Part shown: positions 17,490-26,914 of the stretch, in pieces
Layout of the letters: every line of letters begins with the position of its first letter
Numbering within the stretch: position 1 is the stretch's first letter
The notes under the pieces: model-generated
The model's input: the letters and a program-made list of their open reading frames with translations, nothing else
What the model was told of the DNA's origin: nothing
Database searches by the model: none
Assembly (NCBI RefSeq): GCF_011043545.1
Contig: NZ_JAAKGP010000002.1
Span: forward strand, 434,001 to 498,000
Direction of reading: 5' to 3'
DNA from: Rhodobacter sp. SGA-6-6
GTDB taxonomy: Bacteria; Pseudomonadota; Alphaproteobacteria; Rhodobacterales; Rhodobacteraceae
Length of the DNA: 64,000 nucleotides
Program-made: the position numbers and the translations under genes

Positions 17490-18041
17490 TTACAGCGGGG
17501 CCATGCCGCGGCCCGGACGCCGCCAGACCAGCCGGTCGGCCGCGCCGGGGGCGGGAAGGGTCTGGCCGGTGGCCGGGCCCTCGCCCGACAGGGCGGCGAC
17601 CAGCGCGGCGGAGCTGAGGCCCGGCAGGGTGGAGAAGGCGTCGAACAGCGCCTCGGCCCCGGTGGAATCCAGCGGCACCAGCAGCACCTCCCCGTCGGCC
17701 TGCCGCAGCCGCCAGGCCCGGCGGCCCCGCAGGGTGAGCAGGCGGATCTCGGTCAACTCATCCAGGCTGACGCTGCCGCCGATGCGCGGGCCCATGTAGG
17801 TGACGCGGCCCTCGTCCAGCTCCACCAGGCCCGGCGCATCGCCCTGGCCGCGGAAGCGCAGCCGCCGCAGGCCGAGGACCAGCCAGCCGGCGCCGAGCGC
17901 CGCGACCATGCCGCCCCCCGCCGCCAGCAGCCAGCCACCGCGGGTGGCAGTCCAGAGGCCGAGCGCCAGCACCGCCGCGCCGAGGGCAGGCTCCGACCAG
18001 CGCTCCAGCCGGTCGCGCATCTCGGGACGGATGCCGGTCAT
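17490..18041 (-). CDS. hypothetical two-span membrane protein
   Basis: 183 residues starting MTGIRPEMRDRLERWSEP. Two hydrophobic helices (about residues 20-35 and 38-55) are followed by a soluble, strand-rich domain containing RRLRFRGQGDAPGLVELDEGRV and VSLDELTEIRLL, resembling a PH-like membrane protein. The function is unknown. It lies between rsmE and gshA. Repeat element A sits only 22 nt upstream of its start, so a longer N-terminal call into the repeat (MRCGEGDGLRQ...) would be an artefact. Confidence 0.8.
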   Translation of the reverse strand: MTGIRPEMRDRLERWSEPALGAAVLALGLWTATRGGWLLAAGGGMVAALGAGWLVLGLRRLRFRGQGDAPGLVELDEGRVTYMGPRIGGSVSLDELTEIRLLTLRGRRAWRLRQADGEVLLVPLDSTGAEALFDAFSTLPGLSSAALVAALSGEGPATGQTLPAPGAADRLVWRRPGRGMAPL

Positions 18042-18063
18042 CGCGGGGCCTGCCCGGCCGGTC

Positions 18064-18273
18064 TGGCGAAGGCCATCGCCTTCGCCACAGCGCAACGGTT
18101 CAACCTTCCCGGCCGGGCTTCAAAGGCCCGGCCAGCGCCCGCCCCGCCCCCGACGGGCGCTTCTCGCCCGCCGGGTCGGGCGCTGGCCTCCCGGGGTTTC
18201 GTGCCGACAGGTTTCCGGGTGACATGCCGGGCACGGGCGGGGGCGAGGCAGTGCCTCGCCTGTTCCCGCCCGG
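18064..18273. repeat. four-hairpin dispersed element, copy A
   Basis: Reading on the minus strand the order is H1 (18242-18260, GGCGAGGC stem), H2 (18130-18188, long GC stem beginning GGCCAGCGCCCG), H3 (18111-18133, one mismatch) and H4 (18064-18087, TGGCGAAGGC stem). It fills the gap between rsmE and the hypothetical gene on that strand, starting about 15 nt after the rsmE stop and ending 22 nt before the next start. Confidence 0.85.
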
Positions 18274-18288
18274 CCAAAGCACGAGGGG

Positions 18289-19011
18289 TCATTGCCAGTC
18301 CCCGAAGCGGGCTTGCCATAGGGTCAGCGCCGCCAGCGCCGCGGTCTCGGCCCGCAGGATGCGGGGGCCGAGCGAGACGGGGGTGACGAAGGGCAGCACG
18401 CGCAGCCGCTCGCGTTCCTCCGCCGCGAAGCCGCCCTCGGGGCCGATCAGGATCGCCGCCGGGTCGCCCGGGGCGCCGGGCCAGTCCGCCCCCTGCCCCG
18501 CCAGCGCCTCGTCGGCCCAGTAGAGGCGGCGGCCATCCCAGCCGGACAGCAGTTTCTCCAGCGGCTGCAACGCGCAGACCTCCGGCACGAAGGTGGCGCC
18601 GCATTGCTCGGCGGCTTCCACCGCATGGGCACGCTCCTTCTCGGCGCGGAAGCGGTCGCCGGAAAGGTAGCGGGTCGCCACCGGCAGAAGCCGCCGCACT
18701 CCCAGCTCCACAGCCTTTTCCACCAGGAAGGCGGTGCGCTCCTTGCGCAGGGGCGCGAACAGCAGCCAGAGGTCGGGGGGCAGGACCTGCGGCCGGACCT
18801 GCTCGCGGCAGACCAGCACCCCCCGGCGCTTCGCCGCTTCGGCCACCTCGGCCCGCCATTCGCCGTCCTGGCCGTTGAACAGCAGCACCGGGGCGCCGAC
18901 CGGCAGCCGCATCACCGCGAAAAGATAGTTCGCCTGGCCCTCGGACAGGGCCACGGCTTGCCCCGGGCGAAGGGGCTGGTCTATGTGAAGTCGGACCTGT
19001 CGCTCTGCCAT
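18289..19011 (-). CDS. rsmE: 16S rRNA (uracil-1498-N3)-methyltransferase
   Basis: 240 residues. SPOUT methyltransferase that makes m3U1498 in 16S rRNA. An N-terminal PUA-like part (RLHIDQPL...YLFAVMRL) leads to the knotted C-terminal domain with FRAEKERAHAVEAAEQCG, ILIGPEGGFAAEE and SLGPRILRAETAALAAL (SAM-binding knot). The start codon is only 11 bp from the divergent ubiA start, so each promoter must lie within or at the edge of the other gene. Element A follows its stop. Confidence 0.94.
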   Translation of the reverse strand: MAERQVRLHIDQPLRPGQAVALSEGQANYLFAVMRLPVGAPVLLFNGQDGEWRAEVAEAAKRRGVLVCREQVRPQVLPPDLWLLFAPLRKERTAFLVEKAVELGVRRLLPVATRYLSGDRFRAEKERAHAVEAAEQCGATFVPEVCALQPLEKLLSGWDGRRLYWADEALAGQGADWPGAPGDPAAILIGPEGGFAAEERERLRVLPFVTPVSLGPRILRAETAALAALTLWQARFGDWQ

Positions 19012-19022
19012 GGGGGAAACCT

Positions 19023-19994
19023 ATGTCCCATAACACCGGAACGCCAGAGCCCGCGCAGCCCGGGCAAGTCGCCGATGCGCCGAAAGGCAACTGGGTGGAC
19101 CGCTTCGCCCCGCCCCGCACCCGCCCCTTCCTGCGGCTCAGCCGAGCGGACCGGCCGATCGGGACATGGCTGCTCTATATCCCCTGCCTCTGGGGCGTGG
19201 CGCTGGCGGCGAATGTCGACGGCTTCCGGCCCTGGGACCTGTGGATCGCCGCCGGCTGCGGCATCGGCGCCCTGCTGATGCGCGGCGCCGGCTGCACCTG
19301 GAACGACATCACCGACCGGCACATCGACGGCTCGGTCGCCCGCACCCGAAGCCGCCCGCTGCCCTCCGGCCAGGTCACGGTGAAGCAGGCGCTGGTCTGG
19401 ATGGCGGTGCAGGCCCTGATCGGCGCGCTGATCCTGTTCAGCTACAATCGCCTCGCCATCGCCCTGGGCGTCGGCTCGCTGGCGCTGGTGGCGATCTATC
19501 CCTTCGCCAAACGCTTCACCTGGTGGCCGCAGGCCTTCCTCGGCCTCGCCTTCAACTGGGGCGCGCTGCTGGCCTGGGCCGCCCATGCCGGGCAGGTCCC
19601 GCCCGGAGCCTTCCTGCTTTATGCCGCCGGCATCAGCTGGACGCTCTACTACGACACGATCTACGCCCTGCAGGACAAGGAGGATGACGCGCTGATCGGG
19701 GTGAAGTCCACCGCCCGGCTGTTCGGCAAGAATGCCGGGCGCTGGCTGGCGGGCTTCCTGCTGCTGGCGGTGCTGCTGCTGATGGCCGCCGTCATCGCCA
19801 CCCTGCCCGCCGCCCGCGGCCCCTGGCCGATGCTGCTGGTGCTGGCCGGGGTCTGGGCGATGGGGGCGCATATGGTCCGGCAGATGCGGCTCTTGCGCCC
19901 CGACGACCCGGCCTCCTGCCTGCGCATCTTCAAGTCCAACCGCGACGCCGGGCTGATCCTTGTGCTGTTTCTTGCCGCAGCCGCGCTGGTCTGA
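19023..19994 (+). CDS. ubiA: 4-hydroxybenzoate polyprenyltransferase
   Basis: 323 residues, integral membrane. It attaches the polyprenyl chain to 4-hydroxybenzoate in ubiquinone synthesis (EC 2.5.1.39). The two aspartate-rich motifs NDITDRHIDGSVARTRSRPL and YALQDKEDD bind Mg-polyprenyl diphosphate. RPIGTWLLYIPCLWG is the conserved first helix. About 40 extra N-terminal residues precede the conserved core. GGGGGAAA lies before the ATG. It is divergent from rsmE. Confidence 0.95.
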   Translation: MSHNTGTPEPAQPGQVADAPKGNWVDRFAPPRTRPFLRLSRADRPIGTWLLYIPCLWGVALAANVDGFRPWDLWIAAGCGIGALLMRGAGCTWNDITDRHIDGSVARTRSRPLPSGQVTVKQALVWMAVQALIGALILFSYNRLAIALGVGSLALVAIYPFAKRFTWWPQAFLGLAFNWGALLAWAAHAGQVPPGAFLLYAAGISWTLYYDTIYALQDKEDDALIGVKSTARLFGKNAGRWLAGFLLLAVLLLMAAVIATLPAARGPWPMLLVLAGVWAMGAHMVRQMRLLRPDDPASCLRIFKSNRDAGLILVLFLAAAALV

Positions 19995-20082
19995 TTGATC
20001 CGGCCGGACAATCGCCCTAGGAAGCAGGGGGGGCCGGCCCCCGACTCCCCGCCTGCCCGACTCCCGCCTGCACGAGTGACCC

Positions 20083-22065
20083 TTGCCGAAGCGCCTTCTC
20101 CGCCTGTCCTCCACGCTTCTGGCCGCGCCGGCTTTCGCGGCCGCGGGGGTGGTGATGCTGGTCGTCGCCTTCCTCTCGGCCTTGGTGATCGAGATGCGGT
20201 CGGATGCCGTGGTCTCCTCGGGCCTGCAGGCCGCGGGGATGGACTGGGTGACGGTGGCCTCGGACGGGTTGCAGGTGCATCTCGCCGGCACCGCGCCGGA
20301 CGAACGGGCGCGGTTCCGGGCGCTGAACCTGGTCGGCACCCTGGTCGATTCCAGCCGCATCCGCGATTCGCTGGAGGTGACGCCGGCCTCGGCGCTGGCT
20401 GCCCCGCGCTTCTCGGTCGAGATGCTGCGCAACGACGACGGCATCCAGCTGATCGGCCTTTTGCCCGAACAGCCCGAGGCCGGCGGCATCGACGAGGCCG
20501 CGCTGGTCGCCGCCGCCGAGGCGATGACACCGGGGATCGAGGTCGACAACCTGCTGGAGGCCGCCGCCTGGCCGGCGCCGGAGGCCTGGAACGACGCGCT
20601 GACCTTCGGGATCGAGGCGCTGAAGATGCTGAAACGCTCCAAGGTCTCGGTCGCGGCCGACCGGGTGGAGGTGACGGCCATCGCCGAAAGCGCCGCCGAG
20701 AAGCGCCAGCTGGAAGCCGCGCTGAACGCCCGGCGGCCCGAGGGGCTGCGGCTGGTGCTGGAGATCTCGGCGCCGCGGCCGGTGCTGACGCCCTTCACCC
20801 TGCGCTTCATCAAGGACGACCAGGGCGCCCGCTTCGACGCCTGCGCCGCCGACAGCGAACGCGCCCGCCTGACCATCCTGCGCGCGGCCGAAGCGGCGGG
20901 CCTGCCCGCGGGGGCCGACTGCACCATCGGCCTGGGCGTCCCCACCCCCCGCTGGGCCGAAGGCGTGGCGGCCGGGATCAAGGCGGTGGCGGAACTGGGC
21001 AATGCCACGCTGACCTTCTCCGACGCCGATGTCAGCCTGCTGGCGGGCGACAGCGTGGCGCAGGGCGATTTCGACCGGGTGGTGGGCGAGTTGCGCGCGG
21101 CGCTGCCGCCGGTCTTCTCGCTGGATGCGCAGCTGCCGAAGAAGGAAGCGGCGCAGGGCCCGGCGGAATTCACCGCGAAGCTGACGCCCGAAGGCCGGGT
21201 GGAACTGCGCGGCCGGCTGACCGACGAGGCGCAGCAGGCCGCGGTGGACGCCTTCGCCCGCGCCTCCTTCGGCGCCTCGAAGGTCTATGTCGCCACCCGG
21301 CTGGACCCCGACCTGCCCGACGGCTGGCCGATCCGGGTGCTGGCCGGGCTGGAGGCGCTGGCGGTGCTGCACGACGGCAACCTCCTGGTGCGCGCCGACA
21401 CCGTCGAGGTGAAGGGCGTCGCCGGCAGCCTGGACGCCCGCGCCCGGGTGACGCAGATCCTGTCGGGCAAGCTGGGCCAAGGCCAGACCTTCCGCGTCGA
21501 CGTGACCTATGACGAGGAGCTGGACCCCTTCGCCGCTCTGCCCACGCCCGAGGAATGCGCGGCCGAGGTCAAGGCCGTGGTCTCGGCGCAGAAGATCACC
21601 TTCACCCCCGGCTCGGCCGAGATCAGCAGCGACTCGCTGCCGGTGATCGCCAAGCTGGCCGAGGTGCTGAAGGACTGCCCCGCCCTGCCGATGGAGATCG
21701 CCGGGCATACCGACGCGCAAGGGTCGGAGAGCGGCAACAAGGCCCTCAGCCAGGCCCGGGCCGAGGCGGTGCTTCTGGCGCTGCAAGGGCGGCGGGTCGA
21801 TGTCTCGGGCATGACCGCGGTCGGCTATGGCGAGGGCGTGCCGATCGCCGACAACGGCACCGAGGAAGGGCGCGAGGCCAACCGGCGGATCGAATTCGTG
21901 CCGAAGCTGGCCGCCGCCGCGCCGGCCGGGGAAACCGCCGCCGCCGCCCCCGCTGCCGCGCCTGCGGCGGAGGGGCCTGACTTCTCGGGCGACACCTCGC
22001 CCTCTGTCGCGCCGACGGAAAAGACGATACGGCCGAAGCCGCGCCCCGAGACGCAGGACGGCTGA
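20083..22065 (+). CDS. OmpA-domain envelope protein with N-terminal membrane anchor and BON-like repeats
   Basis: 660 residues. A hydrophobic N-terminal segment (residues about 8-37) anchors a long periplasmic part with several BON-like alpha/beta repeats (20-480). The C-terminal OmpA domain (about 500-610) has ITFTPGSAEIS, IAGHTDAQGSESGNKALSQARAEAV and NRRIEFVP, the peptidoglycan-binding signature. An Ala/Pro-rich tail follows. The best start seen is a TTG at 20083 with a poor ribosome site, so the exact N terminus is uncertain. It is 17 nt upstream of a coiled-coil membrane gene on the same strand. Confidence 0.85.
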   Translation: MPKRLLRLSSTLLAAPAFAAAGVVMLVVAFLSALVIEMRSDAVVSSGLQAAGMDWVTVASDGLQVHLAGTAPDERARFRALNLVGTLVDSSRIRDSLEVTPASALAAPRFSVEMLRNDDGIQLIGLLPEQPEAGGIDEAALVAAAEAMTPGIEVDNLLEAAAWPAPEAWNDALTFGIEALKMLKRSKVSVAADRVEVTAIAESAAEKRQLEAALNARRPEGLRLVLEISAPRPVLTPFTLRFIKDDQGARFDACAADSERARLTILRAAEAAGLPAGADCTIGLGVPTPRWAEGVAAGIKAVAELGNATLTFSDADVSLLAGDSVAQGDFDRVVGELRAALPPVFSLDAQLPKKEAAQGPAEFTAKLTPEGRVELRGRLTDEAQQAAVDAFARASFGASKVYVATRLDPDLPDGWPIRVLAGLEALAVLHDGNLLVRADTVEVKGVAGSLDARARVTQILSGKLGQGQTFRVDVTYDEELDPFAALPTPEECAAEVKAVVSAQKITFTPGSAEISSDSLPVIAKLAEVLKDCPALPMEIAGHTDAQGSESGNKALSQARAEAVLLALQGRRVDVSGMTAVGYGEGVPIADNGTEEGREANRRIEFVPKLAAAAPAGETAAAAPAAAPAAEGPDFSGDTSPSVAPTEKTIRPKPRPETQDG

Positions 22066-22084
22066 AGACAGGACAAGACAGGGC

Positions 22085-22414
22085 ATGAACCGCACCGAAT
22101 TCGTCATCGCCACCGCGATCATCCTGCTTCTGGCCTTCGCCATGGGCTGGTTCACCCACTGGCTCCTGCACCGCTTCGCCCGGGTGGCCGGCAACGACCT
22201 GGCCGAGATGGACCGCATGGCCCAGGCCCTGCACGAGGCCGAGGAGGTCCGCGACCAGGCGGTGATCTACCTGGAGCAGCGCGAGGGCGAGCTGATGAAC
22301 CAGATCGCCCAGACCGAGGCCGAGTTGCGCGCCGCGATGGACGGGCTGCGCGACGCCCGGCAGGAGGCCGAGGAGATGCGCGCCTATATCGAGCGGATGC
22401 ACGCCAACGGCTGA
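22085..22414 (+). CDS. single-pass membrane protein with coiled coil
   Basis: 109 residues: one N-terminal transmembrane helix (MNRTEFVIATAIILLLAFAMGW), then about 80 residues of Glu/Ala/Arg-rich helix with heptad-like spacing (QALHEAEEVRDQAVIYLEQR, LMNQIAQTEAELRAAM). It lies 19 nt after the OmpA-family gene and is probably co-transcribed with it. It may form an envelope-spanning partner for that protein (inference). It has no recognised family beyond Rhodobacterales-type hypothetical proteins. Confidence 0.75.
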   Translation: MNRTEFVIATAIILLLAFAMGWFTHWLLHRFARVAGNDLAEMDRMAQALHEAEEVRDQAVIYLEQREGELMNQIAQTEAELRAAMDGLRDARQEAEEMRAYIERMHANG

Positions 22415-22419
22415 CAAGG

Positions 22420-22482
22420 CTCATCGAGCACTTCGTGCACTCTTCGCGAGATCTCACGAGGAGGACACGAAGTGCCCGACGA
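22420..22482. repeat. short intergenic palindrome, CTCGTCG/CGACGAG family (copy b)
   Basis: GCACTTCGTG (22428-22437) pairs perfectly with CACGAAGTGC (22466-22475), flanked by CTCATCG and CGACGAG. It begins 6 nt after the stop at 22414. It has the longest perfect stem of the family in this window. Confidence 0.65.
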
Positions 22483-22606
22483 GTGCCCGGCATCCCTCCA
22501 GCCCCCGGCGACTTGCGGCGCCAACTGGACCTAATCCCGGCACGGAACTGGACAACACGGCCCCCGCCGTGGCATCCCGCGGCATCCCTTTCGAACGGAG
22601 GCTCCC

Positions 22607-24085
22607 ATGCTCGATTCCGTGACCAACCTGCGCGACCTGCTGAATGATCCCTCGCTGCTGGCCACCAAGGCCTATGTCGCCGGAGAATGGGTGGATGCCG
22701 CCGACGGCGCCACCTTCCCGGTGGTCAACCCCGCCCGCGGCGACGTGATCTGCGAGGTCCCGGACCTGTCGCGCGCCGAGGCCGCCCATGCCATCAAGGC
22801 CGCCCATGCCGCGATGAAGGACTGGGCCGCCCGCCCCGCCAAGGAACGCGCCGTCATCATGCGCAAGTGGTTCGACCTGATGATGGCGAACCAGGACGAC
22901 CTGGGCATCATCCTCTGCGCCGAGATGGGCAAGCCGCTGGCCGAGGCCAAGGGCGAGATCGCCTATGGCGCCAGCTTCATCGAATGGTTCGGCGAAGAGG
23001 CCAAGCGCGTCTACGGCGAGACCATCCCCGGCCACCAGCGCGACAAGCGGATCACCGTGATCCGCCAGCCGATCGGCGTCGTCGCCTCGATCACGCCCTG
23101 GAACTTCCCCAACGCGATGATCACCCGCAAATGCGGCCCGGCGCTGGCCGTAGGCTGCGGCTTCGTCGCCCGCCCCGCCGCCGAGACGCCGCTGTCGGCG
23201 CTGGCGCTGGCGGTGCTGGCGGAACGGGCCGGGCTGCCGAAGGGCATCTTCTCGGTGATCACCTCGCGGAAATCCTCGGAGATCGGCAAGGAGTTCTGCG
23301 AGAACCCGCTGATCCGCAAGCTGACCTTCACCGGCAGCACCGAGGTCGGCCGCATCCTGCTGCGCCAGGCCGCCGAGCAGGTGCTGAAATGCTCGATGGA
23401 GCTTGGCGGCAACGCGCCCTTCATCGTCTTCGACGACGCCGACCTGGATGCGGCGGTGGCGGGCGCGATGATGTCGAAGTTCCGCAACAACGGCCAGACC
23501 TGCGTCTGCGCCAACCGGATCTATGTCCAGTCCGGCGTCTACGACGCCTTCGCCGCCAAGCTGCGCGACGCGGTGGCGCGGTCGAAGGTCGGCGACGGCC
23601 TGAAGGAAGAGGTGCAGTTCGGCCCGCTGGTCAACTTCGCCGCTGTCGAGAAGGTCGAGGAGCATATCGCCGACGCCACCTCGAAAGGCGCCAAGGTCGA
23701 GATCGGCGGCGCGCGGCACGAGCTGGGGGGCAACTTCTTCCAGCCGACCGTGCTGACCGGCGTCACCGACGAGATGATCGTGACCAACGAGGAAACCTTC
23801 GGCCCGGTCGCCCCGCTCTTCCGCTTCGAGACCGAGGAAGAGGTGATCGAGAAGGCCAATGCCACCATCTTCGGCCTGGCCTCCTATTTCTACGCCCGCG
23901 ACATCGGCCGCATCACCCGGGTGCAGGAGGCGCTGGAATACGGCATCGTCGGCGTGAACACCGGCATCATCTCGACCGAGGTCGCGCCCTTCGGCGGGGT
24001 CAAGCAATCCGGCCTCGGCCGCGAGGGCAGCCGCCACGGGATGGAGGACTTCCTGGAGATGAAATACATCTGCCTCAGCATCTGA
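22607..24085 (+). CDS. gabD: succinate-semialdehyde dehydrogenase (NAD(P)+)
   Basis: 492 residues, aldehyde dehydrogenase superfamily. It oxidises succinate semialdehyde to succinate in GABA breakdown. TPWNFPNAMITRKCGPALA, FTGSTEVGR, the Glu of MELGGNAPFIVFDDADLD and the catalytic Cys in NNGQTCVCANR (about residue 299) are in place. The usual cofactor-contact motif K-P-A is R-P-A (VARPAAETP), common in rhodobacterial relatives as far as I recall. The neighbouring aminotransferase gabT is absent. ACGGAGG precedes the ATG, and a strong terminator follows. Confidence 0.92.
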   Translation: MLDSVTNLRDLLNDPSLLATKAYVAGEWVDAADGATFPVVNPARGDVICEVPDLSRAEAAHAIKAAHAAMKDWAARPAKERAVIMRKWFDLMMANQDDLGIILCAEMGKPLAEAKGEIAYGASFIEWFGEEAKRVYGETIPGHQRDKRITVIRQPIGVVASITPWNFPNAMITRKCGPALAVGCGFVARPAAETPLSALALAVLAERAGLPKGIFSVITSRKSSEIGKEFCENPLIRKLTFTGSTEVGRILLRQAAEQVLKCSMELGGNAPFIVFDDADLDAAVAGAMMSKFRNNGQTCVCANRIYVQSGVYDAFAAKLRDAVARSKVGDGLKEEVQFGPLVNFAAVEKVEEHIADATSKGAKVEIGGARHELGGNFFQPTVLTGVTDEMIVTNEETFGPVAPLFRFETEEEVIEKANATIFGLASYFYARDIGRITRVQEALEYGIVGVNTGIISTEVAPFGGVKQSGLGREGSRHGMEDFLEMKYICLSI

Positions 24086-24113
24086 GTCCCGCTTCAGGGG
24101 CAGGAAACGGCAG

Positions 24114-24143
24114 GGGGCGGGTCCGCGGGGACCCGCCCCTTTT
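24114..24143 (+). terminator. rho-independent terminator of gabD
   Basis: GGGGCGGGTCC (24114-24124) pairs perfectly with GGACCCGCCCC (24129-24139) around GCGG, followed by TTTT. It starts 29 nt after the gabD stop. Confidence 0.9.
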
Positions 24144-24288
24144 CGCTGTCCGGCGCCGTGCAACCCTCTGGAATCCCTGCCGCTATCCGATAACGCCCCG
24201 GCGATTTTGCCTAGCAGGGCGCGGCGTCCCAGATTGGCCCCATCGCACCACTGCTCGGGTGCAGAACCGTTCATGGAAAGGACCGGAC

Positions 24289-24759
24289 ATGCTGCCGCTC
24301 TTCAACACCAAGGCCATCGCCACCGCCGCCGCGCTTGCGGTGGCCGCAACCGCCGCCGCCCCCGCCCATGCCTGGGGCAAGAAGGAACAGGGCTTCGTCG
24401 CCGGCGCCCTGACCGCGATCATCATCGACGAACTGATCGAGAACAACCGCCACCGCAAGGCCGCGCCCACCTACCGCGAGCCGGTCTACCGCGACCCCGG
24501 GCCGCGCTACGACACGCCCCGCTACGGCTCGGTCTATTCGACCCCGGCGGCGCAGGCCTTCAACAGCTATTCCAGGGCCGAGCGCAAGGCGATCCAGCGC
24601 AGCCTGCGGGCCTACGGCTATTACCACGGCGGCATCGACGGGTCCTTCGGCCCGGGCACCTACAATGCCATCGTCGCCTATGCCCGCGCCTCGGGCGCCT
24701 CCGGCCACCTGAACTCGGCCGGCGGGGTCTATGCGCTCTACGACGGCCTGCTCTACTGA
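24289..24759 (+). CDS. secreted peptidoglycan-binding domain protein
   Basis: 156 residues. The signal peptide (MLPLFNTKAIATAAALAVAATAAAPAHA) is followed by a Tyr/Pro/Arg-rich linker (YREPVYRDPGPRYDTPRY) and a C-terminal PG_binding_1 fold: YSRAERKAIQRSLRAYGYY, then HGGIDGSFGPGTYNAIVAYA, the D-G-x-F-G-P-x-T core. It is probably anchored non-covalently to peptidoglycan. GGAAAGGA precedes the ATG. It is isolated, with a terminator on both sides, so probably an independent transcription unit. Confidence 0.85.
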   Translation: MLPLFNTKAIATAAALAVAATAAAPAHAWGKKEQGFVAGALTAIIIDELIENNRHRKAAPTYREPVYRDPGPRYDTPRYGSVYSTPAAQAFNSYSRAERKAIQRSLRAYGYYHGGIDGSFGPGTYNAIVAYARASGASGHLNSAGGVYALYDGLLY

Positions 24760-24780
24760 CGCCCCCGCCGGGCAGGCCCC

Positions 24781-24813
24781 GGCCCCTGTCCCTTCGCGGG
24801 ACGGGGGCCTTTT
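24781..24813 (+). terminator. terminator between the peptidoglycan-binding gene and the convergent DUF3857 gene
   Basis: GGCCCCTGTCCC pairs with GGGACGGGGGCC (one T-G wobble) around TTCGC, followed by TTTT. It lies 22 nt after the plus-strand stop and 4 nt before the stop of the opposing gene. Confidence 0.85.
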
Positions 24814-24816
24814 CGC

Positions 24817-26784
24817 TTACGGGCCGAAGCCCGGATCGGGCGAGACATCCCAGCTGAACCAGGTGGCGTCGCTGACCTGGCGGCCGTCGGTGATCACCGC
24901 CGCCGCCATCTCGGGCCGCACCGGGGCGCCGCTGCGCTGGTATTCCCAGTCCAGCGCCAGCGTCCCGGCCGGACTGTCGCCGGCGGTCAGGCTGAAGCGG
25001 AAGCCCGGGTTGGCCAACCGCACCGGGTCCGGCGCGATGAACTCCATCGGCGCATTGCCGACCCGGATGTGGTGCCGGAAGATCGCCGGGCCGCCTACGT
25101 CCAGCGGCGCCCGCCGCGGCCCCGTCAGCCGCTCCGGCAGGTTGGAGGCGAAATCCTCGGTGCCGAAGGGGAAGTCCCGCTCCACCGCCGATCCGCGCAG
25201 CGCCTCCTGCGGCAGCAGGTAGCGTTCCACCATCTCCAGCCGGTTCTGCGCACGGTCGTCCCGCATCTCCATCTCGCGGACCATCACCAGCCCGGGATAG
25301 CGCCCGGCGTAATAGTCCAGGTAGTCGCGCGACAGGGCGGAGGCCGGGTTGGTCGCCCATTTCTGCCGCATCGAATCCGCCGCCCCGCCGCGATAGACCG
25401 ACCGCACCTCCAGCCCCAGGCCAAGCGCGGTGAAGGCATAGGTCTCGGTCACGTCGGTGGACCAGCCCTGCTCGGGCGTCACCGGGATCGGCTCCAGCTC
25501 CAGCTGCTCCGGGCCGGTCAGCGGCAGCGCCCAGCCGAAGGGCGGCGGGGCGGCGGTGTCGAAGCCGCCGCCCTGGTGGCTGGCGGTCGGGTCCACCCAA
25601 TGCGCGCGGCCGTCGTGCCAGATCCGGACGATGGCATGGTCGAAGGCGCCCAGCATCGGCACTTCCCCGGGCAGGGCGGGACCGGCGTCCACGTCGGTCA
25701 GCGCCACCGCCGCCTCCAGCCCCAGCCGCTTCAGGATCACCGCCAGCAGCAGCGCCTTGTCCTTGCAGTCGCCGAAGCCCGAGGCGATCACCTCCTGCGG
25801 CTTGCGCGCCCAGTAGCCGCCGGCGCCCACCGACAGCGAGACATAGCGCAATTCGTCCTGCACCAGCCGCAGCGCCGCGAAAGCGCGGGTCTCGGGGTCT
25901 TCACTGGCCGCGGCGATGGCGGCCACCTTCGCATCCCATTCCGGGGTCAGCGGATAGTCGGCAGCATAGTAGGGCGTCACCGCCGCAGAGATCGGGCCCC
26001 AGTCCGTCAGGGCCGACAGCCGCAGGATCGCGCCCTCCTCATGCCCCGGGGGAATGTTGTCCTCCCACCGCTCGGGCACATGGTTGACCCGCTGCCATTC
26101 GTGCCGCACCAGCCCCCCGGCGACCGGCGAGGAGACATGCGTCACCCGCTCCGGCAGCGGCGCCTGGTTGAAGCCCCAGTCCTCGGGCCACAGCACCACG
26201 GTGCGCGACAGCTGCACCGGCACGCCCCATTCCAGCACCGACCAGACCGCCCGCTCGCCCTCGGCCACCATCGGCTTCATCTCGCGGATGCTGGCATAGT
26301 CGACGATGTCGCCCACCCGCAGGTCCGGCACCTGGATCCAGGCGGTCAGGGTGCCGTCGATGATGCCCTGCTCCAGCCGCTCCTCGCGCCGCAGCACCTC
26401 TTCGCGCAGGCTGTCGCGCAGGTCGATCTCCTTGCCGCCGCGGATCACCGCCAGCCGGGTCAGCACCACCCGGTCGAAGCGGGGATCGTAGTCGAAGCTG
26501 ATCGTCGCCGCCCGCTCCAGCCCCGCCCGGTCGGTGACCAGAAGCGCGGTGCGGGCATAGGACAGCGCAGTGTCGCCCTGCCAGTGCCGCTGGTGGTCCG
26601 ACAGGATGTAATGCACTCCGTCCAGCGACTGCGCCAGCAGCGTCTCGTCCACCGCCGGCAGCGGCAGGTCGTCCACCCAGTCCGGCGCATCGGCGCGGAC
26701 CAGTCCGGCGTCCTGCGCCAGCACGGGCAGGGCGAGGCAGAGAAAGGCGCAAAGGGCGATCAGGGCACGCATGAACCACCGCAT
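24817..26784 (-). CDS. secreted DUF3857 / transglutaminase-like protein
   Basis: 655 residues from the ATG at 26784; an ATG four codons later (26772) is an equally good start. The signal peptide is [17 protein letters not shown]. An N-terminal DUF3857 domain (about 60-250) is followed by a transglutaminase-like core with [20 protein letters not shown] (catalytic Cys), AFDHAIVRI (His) and HWVDPTA (Asp). The C-terminal part is strand-rich. The triad is intact, so a periplasmic amidase or transpeptidase activity is plausible; the substrate is unknown. It is divergent from the ECF sigma gene. Confidence 0.85.
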   Translation of the reverse strand: MRWFMRALIALCAFLCLALPVLAQDAGLVRADAPDWVDDLPLPAVDETLLAQSLDGVHYILSDHQRHWQGDTALSYARTALLVTDRAGLERAATISFDYDPRFDRVVLTRLAVIRGGKEIDLRDSLREEVLRREERLEQGIIDGTLTAWIQVPDLRVGDIVDYASIREMKPMVAEGERAVWSVLEWGVPVQLSRTVVLWPEDWGFNQAPLPERVTHVSSPVAGGLVRHEWQRVNHVPERWEDNIPPGHEEGAILRLSALTDWGPISAAVTPYYAADYPLTPEWDAKVAAIAAASEDPETRAFAALRLVQDELRYVSLSVGAGGYWARKPQEVIASGFGDCKDKALLLAVILKRLGLEAAVALTDVDAGPALPGEVPMLGAFDHAIVRIWHDGRAHWVDPTASHQGGGFDTAAPPPFGWALPLTGPEQLELEPIPVTPEQGWSTDVTETYAFTALGLGLEVRSVYRGGAADSMRQKWATNPASALSRDYLDYYAGRYPGLVMVREMEMRDDRAQNRLEMVERYLLPQEALRGSAVERDFPFGTEDFASNLPERLTGPRRAPLDVGGPAIFRHHIRVGNAPMEFIAPDPVRLANPGFRFSLTAGDSPAGTLALDWEYQRSGAPVRPEMAAAVITDGRQVSDATWFSWDVSPDPGFGP

Positions 26785-26914
26785 GTCTGGGGATGGCGCC
26801 AGCCTAGGCGAGCCGGGCGGGGCAGGCAAGGCGAGGGCCGGGGGATCGGCGGAGAGAGGAAATCGGCCCCGCGCGGCCCAAGGATTGCCGCCGCCCGCGC
26901 GTCTGCTATCCATC

